DNA of 20,968 nucleotides from an uncultured Planctomycetia bacterium (GTDB lineage: Bacteria > Planctomycetota > UBA1135 > GCA-002686595), in the NCBI GenBank assembly GCA_938003765.1, contig CALKYE010000255.1, positions 1 through 20,968 of the forward strand, given 5' to 3'. A program made the position numbers and the translations under genes. Positions 7,636 to 14,466 of the stretch are shown piece after piece. The notes under the pieces are model-generated. The model made no database searches. It worked only from the letters and a program-made list of their open reading frames with translations, and was not told the origin of the DNA. Numbering within the stretch: position 1 is the stretch's first letter; every line of letters begins with the position of its first letter.

Positions 7636-8157
7636 ATGAATGAAGGCATTCGCTACCTCGACATCACCGAGGTCGAGCAGCTCTCCGAGCTCTCCGAAGT
7701 GATGGTCCGCGTCAACCGTTGCGCCGTCGTCGTGAAGGGCGGCCGCCGGTTCTCGTTCGCCGCGCTCACGGTCAGCGGCGACCGTCGCGGTGTGGTCGGG
7801 ATCGGTTACGGCAAGGGCCGTCAGGTTCCCGGCGCGATCGAGAAGGCCGGACGCGACGCCCGCAAGCACCTCATGCGGGTGCCGCTGACTTCGACCGGCA
7901 CGATCCCTCACGAGGTCGAGGCGACCTTCGGTGCGTCGCGCGTGCGCCTGGTGCCCGCCGCGCCCGGTACGGGAATCATCGCCGGCGCGTCCGTGCGCGC
8001 CGTGTGCGAGATGGCCGGGGTCAAGAACATCCTGACCAAGTCGTACGGCTCGACGAACCCCGTGAACCTGGTCAAGGCCGCGCTCTACGCGCTGGCGCAG
8101 TTGCGGACGGAAGAGGAGATCCGCGCTCTGCGCGGCGTCGAGTTCACCACCGTGTGA
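7636..8157 (+). CDS. rpsE: 30S ribosomal protein S5
   Basis: 173 aa, the normal length. It has the N-terminal dsRNA-binding-like domain with VKGGRRFSFAALTVSGD and the conserved VGIGYGKGRQVPGAIEKA. The C-terminal domain contains GTGIIAGASVRAV and KSYGSTNPVNLVKAAL. S5 helps shape the mRNA entry channel and decoding accuracy. TGGAG at 7623-7627 lies eight nt before ATG 7636. Downstream, where rpmD (L30) usually sits, there are only 64 nt before rplO. The stop codon overlaps a perfect 14-bp palindrome. Confidence 0.98.
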   Translation: MNEGIRYLDITEVEQLSELSEVMVRVNRCAVVVKGGRRFSFAALTVSGDRRGVVGIGYGKGRQVPGAIEKAGRDARKHLMRVPLTSTGTIPHEVEATFGASRVRLVPAAPGTGIIAGASVRAVCEMAGVKNILTKSYGSTNPVNLVKAALYALAQLRTEEEIRALRGVEFTTV

Positions 8158-8169
8158 GCTCGCGAGCTC
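8156..8169. repeat. Perfect 14-bp palindrome at the rpsE stop
   Basis: GAGCTCGCGAGCTC reads the same on both strands. It begins on the second base of the rpsE TGA stop (8155-8157) and ends in the rpsE-rplO spacer. As RNA it could form a 5-bp hairpin with a CGCG loop, which is small. As DNA it could be a dimeric protein site. No U-tract follows, so it is not an intrinsic terminator. Function unknown. Confidence 0.6.
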
Positions 8170-8221
8170 CTGCTGCCGCCACTCCAAGTCACACTCGAAC
8201 CCTCTCAACGACGGAACTCAC

Positions 8222-8707
8222 ATGAATCTCAAGACGGTCTGCGACAAGGGCGTCAAGCACCCCCAGCGCAAGCGAGTGGGCCGTGGCATCGGCAGTGGTC
8301 TGGGCAAGACCTCGGGCCGCGGCCACAAGGGTTGGGGCGCTCGTTCGGGCACCAGCCGCCGCCCGGGTTACGAAGGCGGGCAGATGCCGATTTACCGCCG
8401 CGTGCCCAAGCGCGGGTTCACGAACGCGCGCTTCCGCGTCGACTACACCGTGGTCAACGTCGAGACGCTCGCGGCGTTCGATGACGGCGCGGTGGTGGAC
8501 CTCGCGGCCATCCTCGCCCACGGTCTGGTGAGCCGCAGCGCGCCGTTGCTCAAGATCCTCGGGGACGGTGAGCTCAAGAAGCGTCTGACCGTCCGCGCCC
8601 AGAAGTTCAGCTCGAGCGCTCGCGCGAAGATCGAGGCCGCCGGCGGCGCCGCGGTGCTCATCGACGAGCGCGGCGCGGAGCGTCCGGCTGCGGAGGCCCA
8701 GGGCTAG
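8222..8707 (+). CDS. rplO: 50S ribosomal protein L15
   Basis: 161 aa. The glycine-rich N-terminal tail is present (KRVGRGIGSGLGKTSGRGHK, then SRRPGYEGGQMPIYRRVPKRGF). The globular C-terminal domain includes APLLKILGDGELKKRLTV. L15 is a late 50S assembly protein that threads into 23S rRNA. The start ATG at 8222 has no strong Shine-Dalgarno (only ACGGA nearby). It directly follows rpsE because L30 is absent. The TAG stop shares its G with the GTG start of secY (TAGTG, 8705-8709). Confidence 0.97.
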   Translation: MNLKTVCDKGVKHPQRKRVGRGIGSGLGKTSGRGHKGWGARSGTSRRPGYEGGQMPIYRRVPKRGFTNARFRVDYTVVNVETLAAFDDGAVVDLAAILAHGLVSRSAPLLKILGDGELKKRLTVRAQKFSSSARAKIEAAGGAAVLIDERGAERPAAEAQG

Positions 8708-10038
8708 TGGAAGCTCAAGGCAGTCCGCTGCAACTGCTGAAGGTCCCGGAGACGAGGGACAGGATCCTCGTCACCATGGGGCTGCTTCTGGCGTTCCGTT
8801 TCGGCTTCCAGGTGCCGATCCCGGGCATGGATCCGCGCTTCCTGCGGGACATCGCTCAGAGCGCGCAGCAGTCCCTCTTCGGTCTGATGAACGCCTTCTC
8901 GGGCGGAGACATCGGTCGTACGTCGATGTTCTCGCTCGGGATCATGCCGTACATCTCGGCGTCGATCATCTTCTCGATGCTGGCGAAGGTCAGCCCGAAG
9001 ATCGAAGCCGTCGCCAAGGAAGGCGCCGCGGGACAGAAGCGGATCAACCAGTGGACGCGCCTGCTCGCGGTTCCGATCGCGGTGGTCCAGGCGGTGTTCG
9101 TCTACACCGGGGTGTTCCTCAACAACCCCGAGATGATCGACGACTCTCTCGGCGCCGGATTCACGCTCGCCACGGTCGTCGTGCTGTCGCTCACGGCCGG
9201 CGCGATCTTCTGCATGTGGCTGGGCGAGTTGATCACCGAGTACGGCATCGGCAACGGCGCCTCGCTGATCATCATGGCGGGCATCATCACCGACATCCCC
9301 GCGGCGGTCGCGGGCATGGTGAACAAGGACGACTTCTACGACACGATCGTGTACCTGGTCGCGTTGTGGCTGGGCATCGTGGCGGTGATCGTCTACATCA
9401 CCAAGGGCACGCGCCGCATCCCGATCCAGTACGCCAAGCTGACGCGCGGACGTCGCGTGTACGGCGGCCAGCGGCACTACCTCCCGCTGAAGGTGAACAT
9501 GGCCGGCGTCATGCCGATCATCTTCGCTTCGATCATCTTCGTCATCCCGGGAGTTCTGTTCTCCCTGCTCGACTACGAGTGGAGCAACTACCTGTCCGAG
9601 GTCTTCAAGGACTCGGTGGGCTTCGTTCACGTCTCGCTGCAGGTGGTGTTGATCTTCGCGTTCTGCTTCTTCTGGAACCGCCTGATGTTCCAGCCCGATC
9701 AGATCGCCGACGACCTGCGTGAGCGCGGCTCCTTCATCCCGGGCATTCGACCCGGTCCGAAGACGGCCGAGTTCCTCGACCACACGCTGACGCGCATCAC
9801 CATGGCCGGCGCGGCGTTCCTCGCGGTCATCGCGGTGCTGCCGAGCTTCGTCACCGTGAAGACGCCTCTCAGCCCTGCCATGGCGTACTTCCTCGGCGGC
9901 ACCTCCGTGCTGATCGTGGTCGGCGTCGCGCTGGACATCGTCGACAAGCTCAACGCTCAGCTCGTGATGCGCAACTACGAGGGCTTCATGAAGTCCTCGG
10001 GCGCCGGCTGGACTCAGCAACAACAGCCGAAGACCTGA
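8707..10038 (+). CDS. secY: Preprotein translocase channel subunit SecY
   Basis: 443 aa, the normal SecY size, with about ten hydrophobic membrane spans. Signature blocks are FRFGFQVPIPGMD (30-42), WLGELITEYGIGNG (171-184), QYAKLTRGRR (241-250), LPLKVNMAGVMPIIFA (259-274) and FIPGIRPG (343-350). SecY forms the protein-conducting pore in the inner membrane with SecE and SecG, which are not encoded here. The start is GTG 8707, overlapping the rplO stop by one base, with GGAGG at 8692-8696. The C-terminus ends in a short Gln-rich tail (WTQQQQPKT). Its place after rplO is the classical spc-operon position. Confidence 0.98.
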   Translation: MEAQGSPLQLLKVPETRDRILVTMGLLLAFRFGFQVPIPGMDPRFLRDIAQSAQQSLFGLMNAFSGGDIGRTSMFSLGIMPYISASIIFSMLAKVSPKIEAVAKEGAAGQKRINQWTRLLAVPIAVVQAVFVYTGVFLNNPEMIDDSLGAGFTLATVVVLSLTAGAIFCMWLGELITEYGIGNGASLIIMAGIITDIPAAVAGMVNKDDFYDTIVYLVALWLGIVAVIVYITKGTRRIPIQYAKLTRGRRVYGGQRHYLPLKVNMAGVMPIIFASIIFVIPGVLFSLLDYEWSNYLSEVFKDSVGFVHVSLQVVLIFAFCFFWNRLMFQPDQIADDLRERGSFIPGIRPGPKTAEFLDHTLTRITMAGAAFLAVIAVLPSFVTVKTPLSPAMAYFLGGTSVLIVVGVALDIVDKLNAQLVMRNYEGFMKSSGAGWTQQQQPKT

Positions 10039-10041
10039 GCC

Positions 10042-10689
10042 GTGCAGCGCGTGTTGATTCTCTTGGGCCCTCCGGGGGCCGGCAAAGGCACTCAGGCTGT
10101 CCGCCTGAGCGCTGCGCTCGGTCTTCCGCACGTGTCCACCGGCGACCTGTTTCGCGAGCACCTCAAGACGGGAACTCCGCTTGGGCGTGAGGCGCGCGGG
10201 TTCATGGACGCTGGCAAGCTGGTGCCCGACGAGCTGGTGATCGCGATGTTGTTCGATCGCGTCGCGAAGCCGGACTGCGCGTCGGGATTCCTTCTCGACG
10301 GCTTCCCCCGCACCGTTGCGCAAGCGCAGGCACTCGACAAGCGTCTCGCCGGTTACGATGTGCGGGCTCTCAGCCTCCACGTCGCCGACGCGGTCTTGCT
10401 CGAGCGACTGACGGGACGACACACCTGCCGCGCCTGCGGCCACGTTCACCACGAGCGCTTCTCGCCGCCGGCTGTCGCCGGCAAGTGCGATCGCTGCGGT
10501 GGGGAGCTGTATCAGCGCTCCGACGACGCTCGCGACGTGGTCGAGAAGCGTCTTTCGGTTTACCGGGAGCAGACTGCCCCCGTCGAGAAGCACTACGCAG
10601 AGCAGGGCAAGCGCGTCGCGATCGAAGGCGACCGCGCGCCGGACCAAGTCTTCGATGCGCTGCTCGGCGCGTGGCGGGGGGCCGCCTGA
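10042..10689 (+). CDS. adk: Adenylate kinase, zinc-containing long-LID form
   Basis: 215 aa. It catalyses ATP + AMP to 2 ADP in the cytoplasm. The P-loop is GPPGAGKGT (9-17), the NMP-binding region has STGDLFREH (32-40), and DGFPR is at 86-90. The LID carries a four-cysteine zinc knuckle at 129, 132, 149 and 152 (CRAC and CDRC). The start GTG at 10042 lies three nt after the secY stop and gives the usual N-terminus; no Shine-Dalgarno is seen, so it may depend on translation of secY. Position after secY is classical, but map, often the next gene, is absent and infA follows after two nt. Confidence 0.97.
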   Translation: MQRVLILLGPPGAGKGTQAVRLSAALGLPHVSTGDLFREHLKTGTPLGREARGFMDAGKLVPDELVIAMLFDRVAKPDCASGFLLDGFPRTVAQAQALDKRLAGYDVRALSLHVADAVLLERLTGRHTCRACGHVHHERFSPPAVAGKCDRCGGELYQRSDDARDVVEKRLSVYREQTAPVEKHYAEQGKRVAIEGDRAPDQVFDALLGAWRGAA

Positions 10690-10691
10690 TC

Positions 10692-10934
10692 ATGGCCAAA
10701 GAAGAACCCATCACGGTCGAGGCCATCGTCACGGAGGCGCTGCCCAATGCGCGCTTCCGCGCGAAGCTGGCGTCAGGGCACGAGATCCTGGCGCACGTCA
10801 GCGGGAAGATGCGGATGCACTACATCCGGATCCTGCCCGGCGACAAGATCACCGTGGAGATGTCTCCCTACGACCTGTCCAAAGGCCGCATCATCTATCG
10901 CGGCGACCGCAAGAGGAGTGCGAATCCGTCATGA
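10692..10934 (+). CDS. infA: Translation initiation factor IF-1
   Basis: 80 aa, slightly longer than the 72-aa E. coli protein because of a short C-terminal addition (RKRSANPS). It begins MAKEEPITVEAIVTEALPNA and has the S1/OB-fold core with LAHVSGKMRMHYIRILPGDK and SPYDLSKGRI, all diagnostic. IF-1 occupies the ribosomal A site and assists IF-2 and IF-3. ATG 10692 is two nt after the adk stop. The stop overlaps the rpmJ start as ATGA (10931-10934). The frame is open upstream inside adk, but that stretch is not IF-1-like. Confidence 0.97.
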   Translation: MAKEEPITVEAIVTEALPNARFRAKLASGHEILAHVSGKMRMHYIRILPGDKITVEMSPYDLSKGRIIYRGDRKRSANPS

Positions 10935-11047
10935 AGGTACGTTCGAGCGTGCGGCGCATGTGCGCCAACTGCAAGGTCGTTCGACGCCGCGGCGTCGTGC
11001 GTGTGATCTGCAAGGAACCGACGCACAAGCAGCGCCAGGGGCGCTGA
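10931..11047 (+). CDS. rpmJ: 50S ribosomal protein L36, zinc-binding form
   Basis: 38 aa, the standard L36 size. It begins MKVRSSVRRMCANCKVVRRR and ends in THKQRQGR. The zinc ligands are Cys11, Cys14, Cys27 and His32, so this is the C+ form. L36 stabilises the factor-binding side of the 50S subunit. The start ATG at 10931 overlaps the infA stop by four nt and has AGGAG at 10914-10918. It would be easy to miss because of its length, but the position between infA and rpsM is classical. Confidence 0.97.
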   Translation: MKVRSSVRRMCANCKVVRRRGVVRVICKEPTHKQRQGR

Positions 11048-11119
11048 TCTCCGCCCCACCGCCAACCCACCCCTGCGCCGACCGCCTCGGCGCATCCAGT
11101 ACTCAGGAGCCCCGCCACC

Positions 11120-11503
11120 ATGCCGCGTCTCATCGGCGTCGACATTCCCGCCAACAAGCGACTCGAGATCGCGCTGACCTACGTCTACGGCGTGGGGCGC
11201 GCGACAGCCCAGAAGATCTGTGACGAGGTCAAGCTCGACCGCGGCATGCGCGCGCGCGAGCTCAACGAAGACCAGATCGCCCAGCTGGCCACCTACATCC
11301 AGCGCACGTACATGGTGGAAGGTCAGCTGCGACGTCAGATCGCGGCGAACATCAACCGCCTGCGCGAGATCTCGTGCTACCGAGGCCTCCGCCACCGCCG
11401 CGGCCTGCCCGTGCGCGGTCAGCGCACGCGCACCAACGCTCGCACTCGCAAGGGGCCGCGCAAGACTGTCGCCGGCAAGAAGTCCGTGAAGGGAATGAAG
11501 TAA
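11120..11503 (+). CDS. rpsM: 30S ribosomal protein S13
   Basis: 127 aa, the family length. It begins MPRLIGVDIPANKRLEIALT and has the helix-two-turn-helix region with YGVGRATAQKI. The conserved block CYRGLRHRRGLPVRGQRTR leads into the basic C-terminal tail that reaches the P-site tRNA. S13 pairs with S19 in the 30S head. AGGAG at 11105-11109 lies ten nt before ATG 11120, after a 72-nt spacer with 40 C and 14 G by hand count. Confidence 0.98.
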   Translation: MPRLIGVDIPANKRLEIALTYVYGVGRATAQKICDEVKLDRGMRARELNEDQIAQLATYIQRTYMVEGQLRRQIAANINRLREISCYRGLRHRRGLPVRGQRTRTNARTRKGPRKTVAGKKSVKGMK

Positions 11504-11506
11504 GCC

Positions 11507-11890
11507 ATGAGCAAGGCAGCCGCCAAGAAGAAGATCAAGCGCAACGTCGCGCGCGCCGTTGCACACATCAAGGCCTCGTACAACAACACCCACGTCAGCA
11601 TCGCCGACGCGCAGGGTGAGGTCATCGCCTCCGGATCCGCCGGCATCGTGGGCTTCAAGGGCACTCGCAAGAGCACGCCTTTCGCCGCGACCCGCGCTGC
11701 GGAGCACGCTGCCCAAGCCGCCGTTCGCAACGGGGTGAAGGAAGTGCTCGTCCGCGTCCGCGGGGCGGGATCCGGCCGCGAGTCGGCGATCCGCGCGCTG
11801 GCCTCTTCGGGGCTCAACATCCTCGCCATCGAGGATTGCACCCCGTTGCCGCACAATGGCTGCCGCGCGCGCAAGCGCCGTCGCGTCTAG
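11507..11890 (+). CDS. rpsK: 30S ribosomal protein S11
   Basis: 127 aa. Conserved parts are HIKASYNNTHVSIADAQGE, SAGIVGFKGTRKSTPFAA and the C-terminal TPLPHNGCRARKRRRV. S11 lies on the 30S platform next to the mRNA exit and Shine-Dalgarno helix. The start ATG at 11507 is three nt after the rpsM stop with an AAGGGA in the end of rpsM, so the two are probably translationally coupled. An 86-nt spacer follows. Confidence 0.98.
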   Translation: MSKAAAKKKIKRNVARAVAHIKASYNNTHVSIADAQGEVIASGSAGIVGFKGTRKSTPFAATRAAEHAAQAAVRNGVKEVLVRVRGAGSGRESAIRALASSGLNILAIEDCTPLPHNGCRARKRRRV

Positions 11891-11913
11891 TCCGTCCTCG
11901 TCCCGCCGCGCCA

Positions 11914-11939
11914 CTGCGTCCATCCCGCTGCGTCCATCC
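11914..11939 (+). repeat. Short tandem repeat in the rpsD leader
   Basis: Two copies of CTGCGTCCATCC (11914-11925 and 11928-11939) are spaced at a 14-nt period in the spacer before rpsD. A near copy of the 3' part (GCATCCATCCGCC, 12717-12729; compare GCGTCCATCCGCC, 11930-11942) lies in the leader of rpoA. It may be chance in C-rich sequence or a shared regulatory motif; nothing in the sequence decides between them. Confidence 0.45.
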
Positions 11940-11976
11940 GCCGCGCGTTCCGCGTCCAAGAACCGAAGTACAAGTC

Positions 11977-12603
11977 ATGGGTCGTCACGTCGACAACAAG
12001 TGCAAGCTCTGCCGCCGCGAAGGCATGAAGCTGTTTCTGAAGGGGCAGCGCTGCTTCACCGAGAAGTGCGCGGTGTCGCGCCGCGACTATCCGCCCGGCG
12101 TCCACGCGCAGAAGCGCGCCAAGCCGACCGACTACGGTGTGCGCGTGCGCGAGAAGCAGAAGCTCAAGCGCATCTACGGCGTCTGGGAGCGGCAGTTCAA
12201 GCTGTACTTCGCCGAGGCGGAGCGCATCAAGGGCAACACCGGTGAGAACCTGATGGTGCTGCTCGAGCGCCGGCTCGACAACGTCGTGCTCGCCAGCGGG
12301 TTCGCGCTCTCGCGCAACCACGCGCGCCAGCTCGTGAACCACGGGCACTTCGCGGTGAACGGCAAGTTCATCGACGTGGCCTCGTTCTCGGTTCGCCCTG
12401 GCGACGTTCTGACGGTGCGCGGCGGAGAAGCCGTTCGCAAGCAAGTGGCCGACGCGGTCGAGATCAACAAGAGTCAGCCGGTTCCGGCCTGGCTCGAGGT
12501 CAACCGCGACAACCTCTCGGCGCGCGTCGTCGCCCAGCCGCGGCGTGAGGACGTTCCCCACCCGATCCAGGAACAGCTCATCATCGAGCTCTGCTCGAAG
12601 TAG
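11977..12603 (+). CDS. rpsD: 30S ribosomal protein S4, zinc-binding form
   Basis: 208 aa, normal for S4. The zinc ribbon has Cys9, Cys12, Cys26 and Cys31 (NKCKLCRREG, then GQRCFTEKC). Next come REKQKLKRIYGVWERQFK and the S4 RNA-binding domain (about 96-145) with RRLDNVVLASGFALSRNHA. It ends IIELCSK. S4 is a primary 16S rRNA binder that nucleates the 30S body, and in E. coli it represses the alpha operon. ATG 11977 is chosen because it gives the canonical MGRHVDNKC start. The frame is open upstream but reads as low-complexity sequence. No Shine-Dalgarno is visible. Confidence 0.97.
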   Translation: MGRHVDNKCKLCRREGMKLFLKGQRCFTEKCAVSRRDYPPGVHAQKRAKPTDYGVRVREKQKLKRIYGVWERQFKLYFAEAERIKGNTGENLMVLLERRLDNVVLASGFALSRNHARQLVNHGHFAVNGKFIDVASFSVRPGDVLTVRGGEAVRKQVADAVEINKSQPVPAWLEVNRDNLSARVVAQPRREDVPHPIQEQLIIELCSK

Positions 12604-12797
12604 TCCCCGCCGACGGTTTCGGACGCTGCGTTCAGCTGCGACGTGCTCGTCGCCGTCTGAGGCGCAGCGCCTCCGATCCGGTCCGAGTTCGACCCCGAGT
12701 CGCCCTCCGCTCCCCCGCATCCATCCGCCCGGGTCTGGCGCATCCCGCCGCCGACCCGCACCTGCACTCCATCGCCCTAGCCACTGAGGTCGCGTAC
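12604..12797 (+). promoter_or_regulatory. 194-nt rpoA leader with small hairpins
   Basis: This is the longest untranslated gap inside the ribosomal cluster. It contains a GAGGCG/CGCCTC hairpin with a CAG loop (12659-12673) and, just before it, a GCGAC/GTCGC stem with a GTGCTC loop. The second half is a C-rich, G-poor stretch. No U-tract follows either hairpin and I see no convincing -35/-10 pair. It could hold an internal promoter or an S4-type control site, but the sequence alone does not show that. Confidence 0.35.
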
Positions 12798-13793
12798 ATG
12801 AGAATTCGTTGGCGCAATTTTGAACTGCCCAGCAAGGTCGTCCCCGAGAAGGCCACTCTGACCAAGGAGTACGGCCGTTTCGTCGTCGAGCCCTTCGAGC
12901 AGGGCTTCGGCCACACCATCGGCAACGGTCTGCGCCGCGTGCTGCTCTCCTCGATCGAAGGCGTGGCCGTGACGGCCGTGCGCATCGACGGCGCGGCTCA
13001 CGAGTTCGACTCGCTCCCGGGGGTCTACGAGGACGTCACCGACATCGTGCTCAACCTCAAGCGGCTCCGCATCCGCTACGAGGGCGCCGAGCCGATCGTC
13101 TGCCGCATCCAGAAGAAGGGCAAGGGGCCGGTCACGGGCGCTGACGTGCAGTGCCCCGGCGACGCCCGCGTCATCAACACGGACCTGCACATCCTCTCGC
13201 TGACGTCCGACCGCGAGATCAAGATCGAGCTCGACGTCGCCAAGGGACGCGGCTACGTGTCGGCCGACGAGCACGCCGCTGTGCGCGGCCAGCTCGGCGC
13301 CATCCCGATCGACTCGATCTACTCGCCGGTGCACCGCGTGCGCTACAGCGTCGAGGCCACGCGCGTCGGCAAGTTCACCAACTACGATCGTCTCGTGATC
13401 GAAGTGTGGACCGACGGCACGGTCGCGCCGGACGTCGCGCTCATCGAGGCCGCGAAGATCTATCGCAAGCACCTCAACCCCTTCGTGCTCTTCGACGTGA
13501 GTCGGGACGAAGCTCCGCTGGCCGAGGACCCCAGTGTTTCGCCGTACGCGGAGCGCAATCGGGAGTCGAGCAAGGTCAGCGCGATGCTCTCGCAGCCGAT
13601 CTCCGACCTGGAGCTCTCGGTGCGCGCGCGCAATTGCCTGGACGGCGCGAACATCACCACCCTGCGTCAGCTCGTGACCATGAGCGAGCAGGAGGTCATG
13701 GGGCTCAAGAACCTCGGCAAGACCTCGCTCACCGAGATCAAGAACAAGCTGACCGAGCGCGGGCTGACGCTGGGAATGAAGGTCCCCGGCTGA
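12798..13793 (+). CDS. rpoA: DNA-directed RNA polymerase subunit alpha
   Basis: 331 aa, the usual length. The N-terminal domain (about 1-235) has FGHTIGNGLRRVLLSSIEG (37-55), the alpha dimerisation and beta/beta' assembly motif. An acidic, serine-rich linker (about 236-260) leads to the C-terminal domain (about 263-326) with DLELSVRARNCL and NLGKTSLTEIK. Arg276 corresponds to E. coli Arg265, the key UP-element and activator contact, and is kept. The position matching E. coli Lys298 is Thr. GAGG at 12786-12789 lies eight nt before ATG 12798. It lies between rpsD and rplQ as in most bacteria. Confidence 0.98.
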   Translation: MRIRWRNFELPSKVVPEKATLTKEYGRFVVEPFEQGFGHTIGNGLRRVLLSSIEGVAVTAVRIDGAAHEFDSLPGVYEDVTDIVLNLKRLRIRYEGAEPIVCRIQKKGKGPVTGADVQCPGDARVINTDLHILSLTSDREIKIELDVAKGRGYVSADEHAAVRGQLGAIPIDSIYSPVHRVRYSVEATRVGKFTNYDRLVIEVWTDGTVAPDVALIEAAKIYRKHLNPFVLFDVSRDEAPLAEDPSVSPYAERNRESSKVSAMLSQPISDLELSVRARNCLDGANITTLRQLVTMSEQEVMGLKNLGKTSLTEIKNKLTERGLTLGMKVPG

Positions 13794-13875
13794 TCGCCCC
13801 GCCTCTCGACTGAACCACCCGCCCCGCGCTTCCAACGCGGGCATGCCAACCACGCCTGACGACCCGAGTGCTGCT

Positions 13876-14286
13876 ATGCGCCACCAGAGAGCTGGAAATC
13901 ACCTGTCCCGTACGACCGCGCATCGCGACGCCATGATTCGCAACATGGCGGCGTCGCTGATCCGCCACGAGCGCATCACGACCACGGTTCCCAAGGCGCG
14001 CAACCTGCGTCCGTTCGTCGAGAAGCTCGTGACGCTGGCGAAGGAGTCGTCGCAGCACCGTCGGCGTCTGGCCTTCGCGCGCCTGCGCGACAAGGAAGCC
14101 ACCGCCAAGCTGTTCGACGTGCTCGGACCGCGCTTCAAGGCGCGCGCCGGCGGCTACACCCGCATCCTGAAGCTCCAGAAGCGCCGTCTCGGTGACGGTG
14201 GCGAGCAGTCGATCATCGAGTTCGTCGAGCGCACCGTGGTCGAGCCGGTCGAGCAACCCGCGGCCGGCGCGAACGCCAAGAACTAG
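13876..14286 (+). CDS. rplQ: 50S ribosomal protein L17
   Basis: 136 aa from ATG 13876. This start gives the canonical MRHQRAGNHLSRT; an in-frame ATG at 13843 would add eleven non-conserved residues and is less likely. Conserved blocks are RNMAASLIRHERI, RRLAFARLRDKEATAKLF and GPRFKARAGGYTRILKL. The C-terminus is a short acidic, Ala-rich tail. L17 sits near the tunnel exit. It is the last gene of the cluster, followed by a set of stem-loops. No Shine-Dalgarno precedes either start. Confidence 0.96.
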   Translation: MRHQRAGNHLSRTTAHRDAMIRNMAASLIRHERITTTVPKARNLRPFVEKLVTLAKESSQHRRRLAFARLRDKEATAKLFDVLGPRFKARAGGYTRILKLQKRRLGDGGEQSIIEFVERTVVEPVEQPAAGANAKN

Positions 14287-14305
14287 GTAGTCCGAGACCG
14301 AGTTC

Positions 14306-14351
14306 GCCGCCGCAGCGCCTCGAGAGCGGATGCGGCGGCCGAAAAGCCGCC
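14306..14351 (+). other. Competing hairpins just after rplQ
   Basis: GCCGCCGCA (14306-14314) can pair perfectly with TGCGGCGGC (14331-14339). The same right arm, as GGCGGC (14334-14339), can instead pair with GCCGCC (14346-14351) around the loop CGAAAA. The two structures exclude each other. They begin 20 nt after the rplQ stop. No U-run follows, so termination is not shown; RNA 3'-end protection or processing is equally possible. Pairings were checked by eye only. Confidence 0.5.
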
Positions 14352-14353
14352 AG

Positions 14354-14387
14354 GGGCTCGCAGCGTCCGCAGTTCGTCTGCGAGCCC
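14354..14387 (+). terminator. Candidate terminator hairpin, no U-tract
   Basis: A perfect 10-bp inverted repeat (GGGCTCGCAG at 14354-14363, CTGCGAGCCC at 14378-14387) encloses a 14-nt loop about 70 nt after rplQ. The stem is strong, but the following bases (GCCAAGCCC) contain no T-run. It is either a U-less 3'-end hairpin of the ribosomal operon or a processing/stability element. Confidence 0.45.
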
Positions 14388-14412
14388 GCCAAGCCCAGAG
14401 CCCATTTGGTCG

Positions 14413-14445
14413 AGCGCGCCGATCCCTGCTACGGGGCGGCGCGCT
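14413..14445 (+). terminator. Second candidate 3' hairpin after the ribosomal operon
   Basis: AGCGCGCC (14413-14420) pairs with GGCGCGCT (14438-14445), 8 bp. Inside the loop CCC and GGG can extend the structure. Scattered T triplets follow (GTGCTTTGCG, CGTCGTTTGG) but no continuous U-tract. It lies 22 nt upstream of the -35 box of the next gene, so it could separate the two transcription units. Confidence 0.4.
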
Positions 14446-14466
14446 GTGCTTTGCGCGTCGTTTGGA

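Noticed and set aside
8158..8221. Hidden or frameshifted rpmD in the rpsE-rplO gap
   Set aside because: Sixty-four nt cannot encode L30 and no L30-like peptide appears in any frame.
8704..10647. 647-codon open frame on the minus strand
   Set aside because: It lies antisense to secY and adk, both certain genes. Its translation is H/R/D/E-rich low complexity with no family features, a usual artefact of high-GC codon bias.
13843..13875. Upstream ATG start for L17
   Set aside because: It adds eleven non-conserved residues before the canonical MRH start at 13876 and has no better ribosome site.
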